Assembly (NCBI RefSeq): GCF_012396585.1
Contig: NZ_JAAXPR010000003.1
Coordinates: forward strand, 62,001 to 126,000
DNA from: Streptococcus ovuberis
GTDB lineage: Bacteria; Bacillota; Bacilli; Lactobacillales; Streptococcaceae
Length of the DNA stretch: 64,000 nt
Reading direction: 5' to 3'
Shown here one piece after another: positions 7,131-15,555 of this stretch (position 1 is the stretch's first letter; each line of letters begins with the position of its first letter). The notes below the pieces were generated by a model, which did no database searches, was not told the DNA's origin, and saw only the letters and a list, made by a program, of their open reading frames with translations. Made by a program: the position numbers and the translations under genes.

Positions 7131-8429
7131 ATGAACCCTCTTTACCTCATCGACAGCCTCATCCTCACCCTCAGCCTCGGGCTGTATGTCCTCTTCCACC
7201 AGCCTGCGACTATCGTTCCAATCCTGCTAGCCCTCCTCACCTACCGCTTCCTGCGTAGCCGAGCCCTCTGGCAAAAAGGATTCAGCCTAGCAAGTTCCCT
7301 TGCTCTGGTCATCGGTTGGTGGAGCGACCGCTACTCGCTCGCCATGCTGGCAGCGACCTTGACAGGCGTGACAGGCCTGAGCCTTGTCCTCTCTCATCTT
7401 TTGAAAAATGGCAGAGCTCCTCAGACCGTTTGGGGCAAGGTCAGACGTGGTTTAGCTAGCCTTGCTCTGCTAGGTCTTGTGGTTGGTCACCTCTTTTTGA
7501 CCTACAATGTTATCAACCCAGACTTCATGACCCGCCAAGCTCCGCTATTGTTCAGCGAAAAAACACCCCCAAAAGAAGCCAACCTCCAGCGCACCGAAGA
7601 GCTATCAGAAGGCAGAATCAACTACTACAACCTAACCTATCCCTCTCATCTGCTCAATAACACCATGGACATTTACACCACACCACAAGCTAAGGGAACG
7701 CTGGTCTACATCCACGGTGGCGGCTACGCTGCTGGCGACAAGTGGAACCGTGAGGATTACCTCTTTCGCTATGTCAAGGATGGCTACAACGTGGTCAATG
7801 TCAACTACCAGCTCTCACCCGCTGCTCGCTACCCTGACGGCCTCACACAAGTCGACCAAGCACTGGCTGATGTCGTCGCACAGGCGACCACCTACGGTAT
7901 TGATCCCGATAGCATCATCTTGTCAGGCGATTCAGCTGGTGGGCAACTGGCAGGACAGTTAGCCCTTGTCTTGACCAATAAAGACTATGCCAAAGCCATT
8001 GACTTTACGCCCAAATCCCAAGTCATTCCCAAAGCCTATATCGGCGTTAGCGCGTGGTCGGATATTCAGCTAGGCATGCGGATGGGGGAGCCTGTTCTGG
8101 ATTGGTTTATCGCCCCTGTCCCCCGTTCCTACTTCCAAGTGCTGGATGTGGAGCAGGCAGCTATTGCCGAAGAAGCCTCAATCGTCAAGCATGTGGATGC
8201 TCACTTTCCAGCCAGCTTTATCAGCGATGGCAACACAGGCAGTTTCACCACAGCCAATCTGGCGCTGGTTGACCGCTTGAAAGCCCTTGGAGTGACGGTT
8301 GAGAGCCAGTTTTACGACAAAAAAGACATCGAACTCCACCACATCTTTGAACTGGACATTAAAAACCCTTACGCTCAAGAGGTCTATGCCAAGCATTTAA
8401 CCTTTTTGGAAAAGATTTTGGCGGATTAG
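7131..8429 (+). CDS. Membrane-anchored alpha/beta hydrolase (HSL-type esterase)
   Basis: A 432-residue protein; ATG at 7131 follows AAAGGA. The first about 135 residues carry several hydrophobic segments, so the catalytic domain is tethered to the membrane and probably faces outside. The hydrolase domain has the oxyanion motif HGGG (about 195-198) and the nucleophile elbow GDSAGG (Ser about 268), both typical of the hormone-sensitive-lipase/BD-FAE group. A late Asp (FISDGN) and His (LHHIFE) can complete the triad. Substrates are likely short acyl esters, perhaps of cell-surface or host glycans. It is the first of four such hydrolases in 6 kb. Confidence 0.85.
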   Translation: MNPLYLIDSLILTLSLGLYVLFHQPATIVPILLALLTYRFLRSRALWQKGFSLASSLALVIGWWSDRYSLAMLAATLTGVTGLSLVLSHLLKNGRAPQTVWGKVRRGLASLALLGLVVGHLFLTYNVINPDFMTRQAPLLFSEKTPPKEANLQRTEELSEGRINYYNLTYPSHLLNNTMDIYTTPQAKGTLVYIHGGGYAAGDKWNREDYLFRYVKDGYNVVNVNYQLSPAARYPDGLTQVDQALADVVAQATTYGIDPDSIILSGDSAGGQLAGQLALVLTNKDYAKAIDFTPKSQVIPKAYIGVSAWSDIQLGMRMGEPVLDWFIAPVPRSYFQVLDVEQAAIAEEASIVKHVDAHFPASFISDGNTGSFTTANLALVDRLKALGVTVESQFYDKKDIELHHIFELDIKNPYAQEVYAKHLTFLEKILAD

Positions 8430-8445
8430 TAGAAAAAGAGAATAA

Positions 8446-8470
8446 AAGACGGGCAGTGTTGCTCGTCTTT
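8446..8470. terminator. Terminator between convergent esterase and tetR genes
   Basis: AAAGACGGGC and GCTCGTCTTT form a stem with one mismatch and a 6-base loop, followed by TTT. It lies between the ends of the convergent genes and can serve both. Confidence 0.7.
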
Positions 8471-8485
8471 TTTAAATCTGTAATC

Positions 8486-8995
8486 TTATCCATTTTTCAG
8501 TAATGCCATAATCTCATCAGGACTCTCCTGACAACCCTTGGCCACCCAGGTCCGTAGGACCCTGAAAAAGCCACCGACAATAAATTGCAGGTGAAAATCA
8601 TCCGTCAGATGCCCTAGCCGTTCTTGAAAATACCGATTTAATTCTTCTTCCAACAAGTAGTCCAAGCGATTGGCCATGAGCAAGCGAATCGGCTCCTGCT
8701 GCCCATACCAAAAATCAAAAAACTGCCGCAGGGCCAGCATCAAATGGGCGTCCGACCAATCCGAAAAATCCATCTCCCGCCTCGCCAACCAAACCTGCAT
8801 CTCATGATGGAGGGAGCGGACCAGCACCTCCTCCTTACTGGTAAAATTACGGTAAAAGGTCACTCGCCCCACACCAGCCCGTGCCACCAGTTCGGACACG
8901 CTAATCTTCTCAAAGGGCTTAACCGCTAGCAAATCCCACATCGCCCCAATCACGCTCTCCACAAACAGCGATTCCTGCCGCTTAACCTTGTCCAT
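8486..8995 (-). CDS. TetR/AcrR-family regulator 2
   Basis: A 169-residue protein; ATG at 8995 is preceded by GGAAGGAAG. The helix-turn-helix (ISVSELVARAGVGRVTFYRNF, about residues 28-48) is very like that of TetR regulator 1, so the two are likely paralogues. The C-terminal part is helical and shorter than average. It is divergent from the pectinacetylesterase-like gene at 9129, and an 18-bp perfect palindrome lies between them. Repression of that operon is the likely role; the ligand is unknown. Confidence 0.85.
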   Translation of the reverse strand: MDKVKRQESLFVESVIGAMWDLLAVKPFEKISVSELVARAGVGRVTFYRNFTSKEEVLVRSLHHEMQVWLARREMDFSDWSDAHLMLALRQFFDFWYGQQEPIRLLMANRLDYLLEEELNRYFQERLGHLTDDFHLQFIVGGFFRVLRTWVAKGCQESPDEIMALLKNG

Positions 8996-9071
8996 GCGAA
9001 ACACTTCCTTCCTTTTGTTTCCTTTTGGAGCAATAGCAGAGCTAGCACTAGTTTTCCACCCCGTCATCTGC

Positions 9072-9102
9072 TATACTAGCAAAATAGAAACACTTGTTTC
9101 TA
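9072..9102 (+). promoter_or_regulatory. TetR operator and -10 box for the second esterase operon
   Basis: A perfect 18-bp palindrome TAGAAACACTTGTTTCTA (9085-9102) lies just downstream of TATACT (9072-9077), where bound repressor would block transcription start. It sits in the divergent spacer between tetR 2 and the operon at 9129. Confidence 0.7.
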
Positions 9103-9128
9103 AAATTATACCACAAGAGGAGATTATC

Positions 9129-10271
9129 GTGACCAAACAACCTTTCTGCAAGAAAAAATTTTTTAAAGTTTTTACAGTTATCCTAGCTAGCCTTGCTTTA
9201 ATTGGTTTCGTTACCTACAAACAGACCTTTGGCTGGTCGGCACCTGAACTCAGACAAGAAACACCTGATGTGGGGAAATGGTATCGCCTCAGTCCTGATG
9301 GAGTGGTTGATTCGACCGGTCAACCAGCCCACGGTTTATTGAGAATTGGCAAGGACAAAAACAAGGTCATGGTCTATTTCTTTGGTGGTGGTGCCAGTAT
9401 CAATGCTGAAACAGCCGCAGCTGGTAAGGCCTTCTACGCCACCTCAACCAAGCACCAAGATTTTGTCGCCACTTGGGGGATTGGCAGTTCCCAGGAAGAC
9501 AATCCTTTTAAGGACTGGACAATCTTAGCCCTACCTTATAGCACTGGGGATTTTCATTCTGGAACAGGCGAATTTGCCTACACCGACAAAAACGGTCGGC
9601 AAAAAATCCTCCATCATAAGGGTTATCAGAACCTGATGACTCTGATGGCTGAAGCCAAAACCCATATGGGCAATCCTGATACCCTTCTGGTCACAGGCTT
9701 TTCAGCAGGAGGCTTTGCCACATCCCTCCTTGCTGACGATGTGATTGACCAGTTTCCAACCGCAAAAAACGTCACTGTGGCAGTTGATAGCTCCCTCTTG
9801 TTGCATGAGGATTGGAAGGGCATTGCCGAAAAGGTTTGGCAAACGGCAGATCACATCAGTGATCGACTCACGTCTAACAATCTGGTCCTGGATAGCCTGG
9901 TCGCACTCCATGATAAGCGAGGGGATACCGTCAAAATCCTCTTTGACAGCTCCTATCGTGACGGCATTCTTCAACAATACCAAAATTATATCGACAAAGG
10001 ACAGCTGGCTGACCCGACACCTGAGACTAGCCAGCAGTTTCAAGCCGAGCTGAAAGCCATGGTTGAGAGCCTACAAAGCCGTATTGACGGCGTTGGTATC
10101 TATATTTGGGACCACGGTCAAGATGACAAGACAACAGCTACTCAACACACTACCATCAACTATAAAACCTTTTTCACACCCATGACAGATGACAAAAGCA
10201 TTGCCGACTGGATGGCTGAAGCAGTTAATGGAGATGTCAAAAGCTATGGCTTAGACTTATTGGACAAGTAG
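9129..10271 (+). CDS. Pectinacetylesterase-like serine hydrolase, membrane-anchored
   Basis: A 380-residue protein with GTG start and AGAGGAGA 6 bases upstream. A basic N-terminus and one hydrophobic segment (about residues 11-28) indicate a membrane anchor or signal peptide. The oxyanion region YFFGGGASIN (about 83-92) and nucleophile GFSAGGFATS (Ser about 192) resemble the pectinacetylesterase/Notum family, which deacylates polysaccharides or lipoproteins. The C-terminal HGQDDKTTATQH stretch is near the expected catalytic Asp/His. It is first in an operon with the esterase at 10286. Family assignment is by motif; the true substrate is not known. Confidence 0.75.
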   Translation: MTKQPFCKKKFFKVFTVILASLALIGFVTYKQTFGWSAPELRQETPDVGKWYRLSPDGVVDSTGQPAHGLLRIGKDKNKVMVYFFGGGASINAETAAAGKAFYATSTKHQDFVATWGIGSSQEDNPFKDWTILALPYSTGDFHSGTGEFAYTDKNGRQKILHHKGYQNLMTLMAEAKTHMGNPDTLLVTGFSAGGFATSLLADDVIDQFPTAKNVTVAVDSSLLLHEDWKGIAEKVWQTADHISDRLTSNNLVLDSLVALHDKRGDTVKILFDSSYRDGILQQYQNYIDKGQLADPTPETSQQFQAELKAMVESLQSRIDGVGIYIWDHGQDDKTTATQHTTINYKTFFTPMTDDKSIADWMAEAVNGDVKSYGLDLLDK

Positions 10272-10285
10272 AAAGGACTTCCCTA

Positions 10286-11344
10286 ATGGCACAGCAGAAA
10301 CAGTCAAAACGACTCTGGAAGATTTTAGGTCTTATCCTAGCAAGTCTGATTGGACTTTTTAGCCTCCTAGCGGGAGCTATTGCTCTCAAACCCCAACTGG
10401 CTATAAGCGTCATCCAGTCAGCCTTGTATCCCAAGGGCAACCCCATTAATCCGACAGAACCGCTCAATCCCCCTTCACAACACGTCAAGGAAAATGGGAT
10501 TTATTACCGCAATGATATCGACTATGGCAGCACCTACCCCAACTCGTTTTTAGACATTTCCTATCCGTCTGAGGATACCAATGTTGATAGGCCAACTATT
10601 ATCTATTTCCATGGTGGGGGATTTTTCGGTGGCGATAAGGCTATGGGCGACCCCTTAGCTGTCAACAACGATAGTAGTTACCTCTTTGATCGGCTGGTCC
10701 AGGAGGGCTACAATTTGGTCAACATCAACTATGTGCTGGTGCCTGACTACCATTTCCCAGACCCCATTGTACAGATGAACGAGGCGGTCAACTATTTGGT
10801 GGACCATCAAACAGAGCTAGGCCTAAACATGGATCGGGTGATTTTCTTTGGGCAATCGGCTGGCGCTATCATGGTTGGTCAGTACGGCGCCATCTTGTCA
10901 AACCCTGACTACCGAGCCCTCTATCCTTTGACCCAAGACCCAAAACTCACCAGCTCTCAAGTCCAAGCCACGGTCATTGATGATGCCCCCTTTCAAATCC
11001 CAAGCGGCAATCTGGCACTGGACCTGATGATATCAAATTATCTGGATGATAACCTCTTGTGGCAACAGAAAGAATTGCTCCAGTCATACAATCCCATCCC
11101 CTATCTGACCGCTGACTACCCACCTTCAATCATGCTGGCAGGCACAGCTGACGGATTCCCAGAAGATATGAGAGCCTTTAGTGATAAGCTTAGTCAACTG
11201 GATGTCACCAATACCTACTTTCACACGGACGAGGAAACCTACGGCTTAACTGCCCATGGCTACCTGTCCAACCTTAAATACGATAAAACAGGAGCAGCTC
11301 AGGCTGCTTATGAGACGATTTTAGACTTTATCAGCCAACCATAG
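10286..11344 (+). CDS. Membrane-anchored alpha/beta hydrolase (HSL-type esterase)
   Basis: A 352-residue protein starting 14 bases after the previous stop, with AAAGGA upstream. Residues about 10-33 are one hydrophobic segment. The catalytic domain has HGGG (109-112) and the nucleophile motif FGQSAGA (Ser 191). This gives GQSAG in place of the GDSAG of its neighbours, a common variant. A C-terminal Asp (TADGF) and His (TAHGY) complete a plausible triad. It is co-transcribed with the pectinacetylesterase-like gene and ended by the terminator at 11372-11420. Likely a surface carboxylesterase or deacetylase. Confidence 0.85.
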   Translation: MAQQKQSKRLWKILGLILASLIGLFSLLAGAIALKPQLAISVIQSALYPKGNPINPTEPLNPPSQHVKENGIYYRNDIDYGSTYPNSFLDISYPSEDTNVDRPTIIYFHGGGFFGGDKAMGDPLAVNNDSSYLFDRLVQEGYNLVNINYVLVPDYHFPDPIVQMNEAVNYLVDHQTELGLNMDRVIFFGQSAGAIMVGQYGAILSNPDYRALYPLTQDPKLTSSQVQATVIDDAPFQIPSGNLALDLMISNYLDDNLLWQQKELLQSYNPIPYLTADYPPSIMLAGTADGFPEDMRAFSDKLSQLDVTNTYFHTDEETYGLTAHGYLSNLKYDKTGAAQAAYETILDFISQP

Positions 11345-11371
11345 TGTTTATGTGGCTTCTCTAACCAATCA

Positions 11372-11420
11372 TAAAACAGCTGCTCCTTTAGCTAGCCTGA
11401 GCTTGAGAACAGCTGTTTTT
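11372..11420. terminator. Terminator between esterase operon and merR
   Basis: AAAACAGCTG near 11373 pairs with CAGCTGTTTT near 11410, followed by further T residues. It lies between convergent genes and probably works both ways. Confidence 0.65.
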
Positions 11421-11455
11421 GTTTTCCCTGACGTCAAGCGTTCAACGCTAGTAGC

Positions 11456-11836
11456 CTACAACTGATCCTGTAACTCTGCCAGTTGAGAAACTAATTCACT
11501 CTGGGATTCGAGTAAAGCAGACAAGAAGGTCTTGAGCTGACCCAGTTGCGCAATCTGCTGGTCAATTTCCACCAAGCGGTCACGGAGGTTGGCCTTGGCC
11601 ACATCGGTCAGGTCTTGTTTTTGTCGCAAGTCCTCTAAAAAGACCCCGATGTCCTTGAGGGAAAAACCACTTAGGGTCATGTCCTTGATAAAGCGGGCAA
11701 GGATGAGGTGCCTGTCTTCATAGGAACGGTAGTTGTTATCTCCACGGACAGGAGCTGGCAGGAGGCCAATTTTTTCATAATAACGGACGGTAGAAATGGC
11801 AAGACCACTACGGGCGACAAATTCTTTGCTGTTCAT
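11456..11836 (-). CDS. MerR-family regulator
   Basis: A 126-residue protein. Residues 1-70 are the MerR winged helix-turn-helix (SGLAISTVRYYEKIGLLPAPVRGDNNYRSYED), followed by a coiled-coil dimer helix (about 75-120). There is no large ligand domain and no Cys cluster, so it is not a metal sensor of the classic type. It resembles MerR proteins that sense aldehydes or stress. It is divergent from the hydrolase gene at 11913, and the intervening promoter has the long 19-bp spacer and internal palindrome that MerR activators need. Confidence 0.88.
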   Translation of the reverse strand: MNSKEFVARSGLAISTVRYYEKIGLLPAPVRGDNNYRSYEDRHLILARFIKDMTLSGFSLKDIGVFLEDLRQKQDLTDVAKANLRDRLVEIDQQIAQLGQLKTFLSALLESQSELVSQLAELQDQL

Positions 11837-11848
11837 GGAACTTTCTCC

Positions 11849-11879
11849 TTGACTATAAAGTTACTTCATAGTTTATACT
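11849..11879 (+). promoter_or_regulatory. MerR-type promoter with 19-bp spacer and operator
   Basis: TTGACT (11849-11854) and TATACT (11874-11879) are separated by 19 bases, too long for unaided RNA polymerase and diagnostic of MerR-activated promoters. Between and overlapping them lies a near-perfect dyad: arms ACTATAAAGT (11852-11861) and ACTTCATAGT (11863-11872), 9 of 10 positions matching. It drives the operon at 11913. Confidence 0.85.
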
Positions 11880-11912
11880 AAAAAAGTCTAAAACACAAGA
11901 AGGAGAAAAACC

Positions 11913-12896
11913 ATGAAAAAACACCTGAAACGAGCAGGCCTGATCCTGCTCACCATCACAGCTCTGCTATGGGGCTATGCCCGCCTCATCGACCAACGGT
12001 CCTTAGCCAGCTGGGTGGTAGAACGCTACTTTTGGCTAAACGGCACCAAGAAGGGGCTACAGGAGCAACCAGAAGACCAATTTGAAGCCTTTCTGGCTGA
12101 GCAGCAGGCCATCAGCGACCAGCCTTTTGCCAAACCCAAGCTTTCCCAAGAGGTGACGGAAACCACGGTGGACGGCATGCAGGTCTTCACCTGGAACGAC
12201 AAACAAGACTCCAACCAAAAGGTGCTCTTTTACATCCACGGTGGTGCCTATGTGGCACAACCGACCCCTCAGCATTTTTCAGCCCTGGATAACCTCTCGA
12301 AAGCCTTGGATGCCAAGGTGGTCTTCCCCATCTACCCCAAGGCGCCTGCCTACACCTATGAGGACGCCTTCCCCAAGATGGAGACCCTCTACAAGCAGGT
12401 TCTAGCCCAAACGTCTAACCCTCGCAACATCACCCTCATGGGTGACTCAGCCGGTGGCGGCTTTAGCTTGGGCTTTGTCATGTACGCCCGCGACCACGAG
12501 CTCCCGCAACCAAAGGACATCATCCTCCTCTCGCCTTGGTTGGATGTAGCGACCGACAACCCAGAGGTGGCAAACTACGAGGCAGTTGACCCCATGTTGT
12601 CGGCCTGGGGCCTTAACCGGGATGGTGAGCTTTGGGCCAATGGCAGAGCTAACATGGACAATACCTATGTCAGCCCCATTTACGGTGACTTTGACGGTTT
12701 AGGTAAGATTTCCATATTTGTCGGTACCCACGAGATTTTCCTGCCAGACAACCAAAAACTCCATAACCTCCTGACCCAGCAAGGGATAGACCACAACTAT
12801 ATTGAAGCTGACAAGATGAACCACGTCTATGCCATCTACCCCATCCCTGAAGCCAAGGAAGCCCAGGAGCAGATCGTGGATATTATCCAGCAGTAA
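11913..12896 (+). CDS. Membrane-anchored alpha/beta hydrolase, MerR-controlled
   Basis: A 327-residue protein; ATG follows AAGGAG. Residues about 5-24 are a membrane anchor. The catalytic domain shows HGGA (109-112), the Ala-ending variant of the HSL oxyanion motif, and MGDSAGGG with nucleophile Ser 179. Asp and His candidates lie near GTHEIFLPDN and MNHVYA at the end. It is the fourth hydrolase of the region and the first gene of a likely operon running to the SnoaL-like gene. MerR control suggests induction by a chemical stressor, for example an ester or electrophile. Confidence 0.85.
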   Translation: MKKHLKRAGLILLTITALLWGYARLIDQRSLASWVVERYFWLNGTKKGLQEQPEDQFEAFLAEQQAISDQPFAKPKLSQEVTETTVDGMQVFTWNDKQDSNQKVLFYIHGGAYVAQPTPQHFSALDNLSKALDAKVVFPIYPKAPAYTYEDAFPKMETLYKQVLAQTSNPRNITLMGDSAGGGFSLGFVMYARDHELPQPKDIILLSPWLDVATDNPEVANYEAVDPMLSAWGLNRDGELWANGRANMDNTYVSPIYGDFDGLGKISIFVGTHEIFLPDNQKLHNLLTQQGIDHNYIEADKMNHVYAIYPIPEAKEAQEQIVDIIQQ

Positions 12897-12922
12897 GAAA
12901 CGGCTAGTTAAGCGAGGATAGA

Positions 12923-14011
12923 ATGACAAAACAGAAATTTAGAAAACGACTACTAGCGACCCTCCTCAGCCTGATGGCCCTTCTTGCCATCGGGTTTGGA
13001 GGCAGCTACCTCTACTATTCGACAGGCCACCAAACTGAGGATCCCGAGGGCTTAGCCTCCATTCAAGGCCTCAATAATGCCGAAGACATGGTCCAGCTGG
13101 GCGACAGCCAGTGGGTCCTGACAGGTAACCTTGGTGACAAGAGCTGGGAAAAGGGCGGTCTCTATCTGATTGATGCTAAGACCATGACCTGGGAGGAGGC
13201 TGAGATTGATTTCTCAGCTGCCCCTGTGGCAGGCTACGAAACCATCAAAGAGCCTGAGCTCTTTTCCGCTCACGGCATCGCCATGAAGCAGCTCGATGAC
13301 ACCAGCTTTGAAATCTATGCCGTCAATCATGGCGGCCGAGAATCCGTTGAGGTGTTTGACTTGTCCATAGCAGGTGATAAGCCGCAGATTAGCTGGAAGG
13401 GCTCGGTACCGACACCTGATGGCATGGTGGGCAATTCTGTTGCTCCCTTGTCAGATGGTTTTCTGGTGACCATCCCCATGATAGAGACTGATGCTGGCAC
13501 CTTCACCGATTTTCTGGCTGGGAAAGCTACCGGCACTGTCTATAAATGGACCGCCGAGGCTGGTTATCAGGAGCTGCCCCAGGCCCGATTGGCTGGCAAC
13601 AACGGCATCGCCGTCTCTCCTGATGAAAAATGGGCCTTTATCAATGGCTATTCGGATAAGACCGTCACTAGGATTAGCCTGGTCGATGACACGGCCAAGC
13701 CAGTGACTGTCCCTGTCTCCTTCTTGCCAGATAACATCCGATACAGTAGCGATGGGAGCTTGTTGGTAACGGGCCAGGACACCCATATTCTGACCGTGGT
13801 CCTCTTGACCAATGGAACGGATATTGGGGTGTCGCCATCCGATACAGCTGTGGCGGAGCTGGACCCTGACACTATGATAGTAACAGAGGTCTTGGATTTA
13901 CCGACATTTCGAGCCTTCGGTGGCGGAACAACGGCTCTCTATGTTGGAGACGACCTCTGGGTATCCTCCTTCAGAGCCCAGCGGATTATGGTGGTCCCTG
14001 ATGCCAAATAA
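12923..14011 (+). CDS. Membrane-anchored beta-propeller, paraoxonase/SMP-30-like
   Basis: A 362-residue protein starting 26 bases after the hydrolase. A hydrophobic stretch (about residues 11-32) is a signal or anchor. The remainder is beta-rich with repeated short blocks, as in six-bladed propellers of the SMP-30/paraoxonase/strictosidine-synthase group. HGIAM followed by AVNHGGRESVEVF (around residues 115-139) closely resembles the catalytic/calcium-site region of paraoxonases; NNGIAVSPDEK is a second typical blade motif. A lactonase or arylesterase role fits the esterase context. Exact reaction unknown. Confidence 0.7.
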   Translation: MTKQKFRKRLLATLLSLMALLAIGFGGSYLYYSTGHQTEDPEGLASIQGLNNAEDMVQLGDSQWVLTGNLGDKSWEKGGLYLIDAKTMTWEEAEIDFSAAPVAGYETIKEPELFSAHGIAMKQLDDTSFEIYAVNHGGRESVEVFDLSIAGDKPQISWKGSVPTPDGMVGNSVAPLSDGFLVTIPMIETDAGTFTDFLAGKATGTVYKWTAEAGYQELPQARLAGNNGIAVSPDEKWAFINGYSDKTVTRISLVDDTAKPVTVPVSFLPDNIRYSSDGSLLVTGQDTHILTVVLLTNGTDIGVSPSDTAVAELDPDTMIVTEVLDLPTFRAFGGGTTALYVGDDLWVSSFRAQRIMVVPDAK

Positions 14012-14060
14012 CTTCACCATCACAACACGAAACTTATAGAAACTAGAAAGAGGAACAATT

Positions 14061-14549
14061 ATGGAAAAATTAACACCTGAAAAAGCCCTATGGCTGGCAG
14101 AACGCTATTACAAGGGCATGGAAAAACGTGACGCCTCTATGGCCAGAGAATTTTATACTGAGGATTTTGTCCTCCAAGATGACGGGGCTGTGGATTTAAT
14201 TCGAGGCATTGACGAGGCAGAAGCCTTCTTGCAAAACATGTACAACACCTGGCCTGACCTCAAGTTTGAGCTGATTAAAGAGCCCGCCATCGGCATTGAC
14301 GGCGTGACCGTTGCCTTTTTGGTCCGAGCTACTTCATCACGAAAGAGCCGCCGGAAATTTACAGGCCCTACCGCCCAGTGGGAATTTGCCAGCTTTTACA
14401 CGGTTGATTTAGAGCAGGAAAAATTCAGCGCTGGCCGTTGCTGCTTCAACATGCTGGACCTCTACGAACAACTCCTACCTGTACCAAAACGGGGCAGCAA
14501 ATGGTTCCGCAAACTGGAAGCCATCTTCACAGGTCAACAGGTCAAATAA
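14061..14549 (+). CDS. SnoaL/NTF2-like small protein
   Basis: A 162-residue soluble protein; ATG follows AGAGGAA. The N-terminal pattern (AERYYKGMEKRDASMAREFYTEDFVLQDDGA) and later WPDLKFELI are typical of SnoaL-like or NTF2-like folds, a cone-shaped pocket used by cyclases, isomerases and many small-molecule binding proteins. It follows the propeller gene by 49 bases, so it may be the last gene of the MerR-controlled operon. No catalytic residue can be assigned with confidence. Confidence 0.65.
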   Translation: MEKLTPEKALWLAERYYKGMEKRDASMAREFYTEDFVLQDDGAVDLIRGIDEAEAFLQNMYNTWPDLKFELIKEPAIGIDGVTVAFLVRATSSRKSRRKFTGPTAQWEFASFYTVDLEQEKFSAGRCCFNMLDLYEQLLPVPKRGSKWFRKLEAIFTGQQVK

Positions 14550-14631
14550 GGACGGTCACAAAACTTCCCAACCGCTAGAATGTCCACCCCAGCCCCTTTC
14601 TTTTGGGTCAATAGCTGGCGCTGATAGCCTT

Positions 14632-14655
14632 CCCTCCCTGTTCGGAGGGTTTTTG
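14632..14655 (+). terminator. Terminator after the MerR-controlled operon
   Basis: CCCTCC and GGAGGG form a compact stem followed by TTTTT. It separates the SnoaL-like gene from the glycosyltransferase gene. Confidence 0.65.
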
Positions 14656-14727
14656 GCTTTTCTAGCGAGAACTTGCCAGCCTCCACCTATTTTGTTATAC
14701 TGATCAAAAAAATTTGAAAGGAACCCC

Positions 14728-15555
14728 ATGAACCTCCTCTTTTCCATTGATGACGGCTACGTTCGTCAGTTTCAAGTTACCCTTTATTCCCTGATTAAAA
14801 ACAGCAGCAGTCGCGATGTCCAGGTCTATGTCCTGCAAAAGACTCGGCTGGCTGCCCACGAGGCCATCAGCCAGTTCTGTCAGAGCTTGGGTGCCACCTA
14901 CCACCCTATCCTTATCGGAGAAAAAGCCTTTGAAACAGCCCCAACCACCGACCGCTACCCTGAAACCATCTATTACCGACTCCTGGCCCACGAGTACCTG
15001 CCAGCTGACCTGGATAAAATCCTCTACCTGGATGCGGACATGCTCTGCATCAATGACCTGGCTCCCCTCTATGACATGGATCTGGGAGAGCAACTGTATG
15101 CAGCAGCCAGCCACGTCGAGGATTCGGTAGTCAACGAAGCCGTCAACAAGCTCCGTCTGGGCAACTATGAGGCCACCAGCTATGTCAATTCAGGGCTCTT
15201 GCTCATGAACCTGGCCGCCATTCGAAAAACCGTTAAACGGGAGGCCATCATAGCCTATATCGAGGAAAAAGGTCCCGTCCTCTTCCTACCTGACCAGGAT
15301 GTCCTCAATGCCCTCTACGGCCATCAGATTACCCTAATTCCAGACCAAATTTACAATCTGGATACCCGCTACCTGCCCTTTTACAAGCTCAAAAGTGGCG
15401 GTGAACTGGATTTGGACTGGGTCATGCGGCACACGGTCATCCTGCATTTCTGCGGTCGAGACAAGCCCTGGAAGTCCAGCTATCGAGGTAACTTTGCTGG
15501 TCTGTATAAACACTATGAGGTCCTGATGGACCGGGAGGTGACAGATGCCAACTAA
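14728..15555 (+). CDS. Glycosyltransferase family 8
   Basis: A 275-residue protein with AAAGGAA before ATG. Motifs of GT8 retaining galactosyl/glucosyltransferases are clear: LFSIDDGY at residue 4, the metal-binding LDADMLCIND (about residues 97-106), NSGLLLMNL, the PDQDVLNAL block, and the terminal HFCGRDKPWKSSY. It probably transfers glucose or galactose from a UDP-sugar to a surface polymer or glycoprotein. It overlaps the next gene by 11 bases, so the two are translationally coupled. Confidence 0.88.
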   Translation: MNLLFSIDDGYVRQFQVTLYSLIKNSSSRDVQVYVLQKTRLAAHEAISQFCQSLGATYHPILIGEKAFETAPTTDRYPETIYYRLLAHEYLPADLDKILYLDADMLCINDLAPLYDMDLGEQLYAAASHVEDSVVNEAVNKLRLGNYEATSYVNSGLLLMNLAAIRKTVKREAIIAYIEEKGPVLFLPDQDVLNALYGHQITLIPDQIYNLDTRYLPFYKLKSGGELDLDWVMRHTVILHFCGRDKPWKSSYRGNFAGLYKHYEVLMDREVTDAN

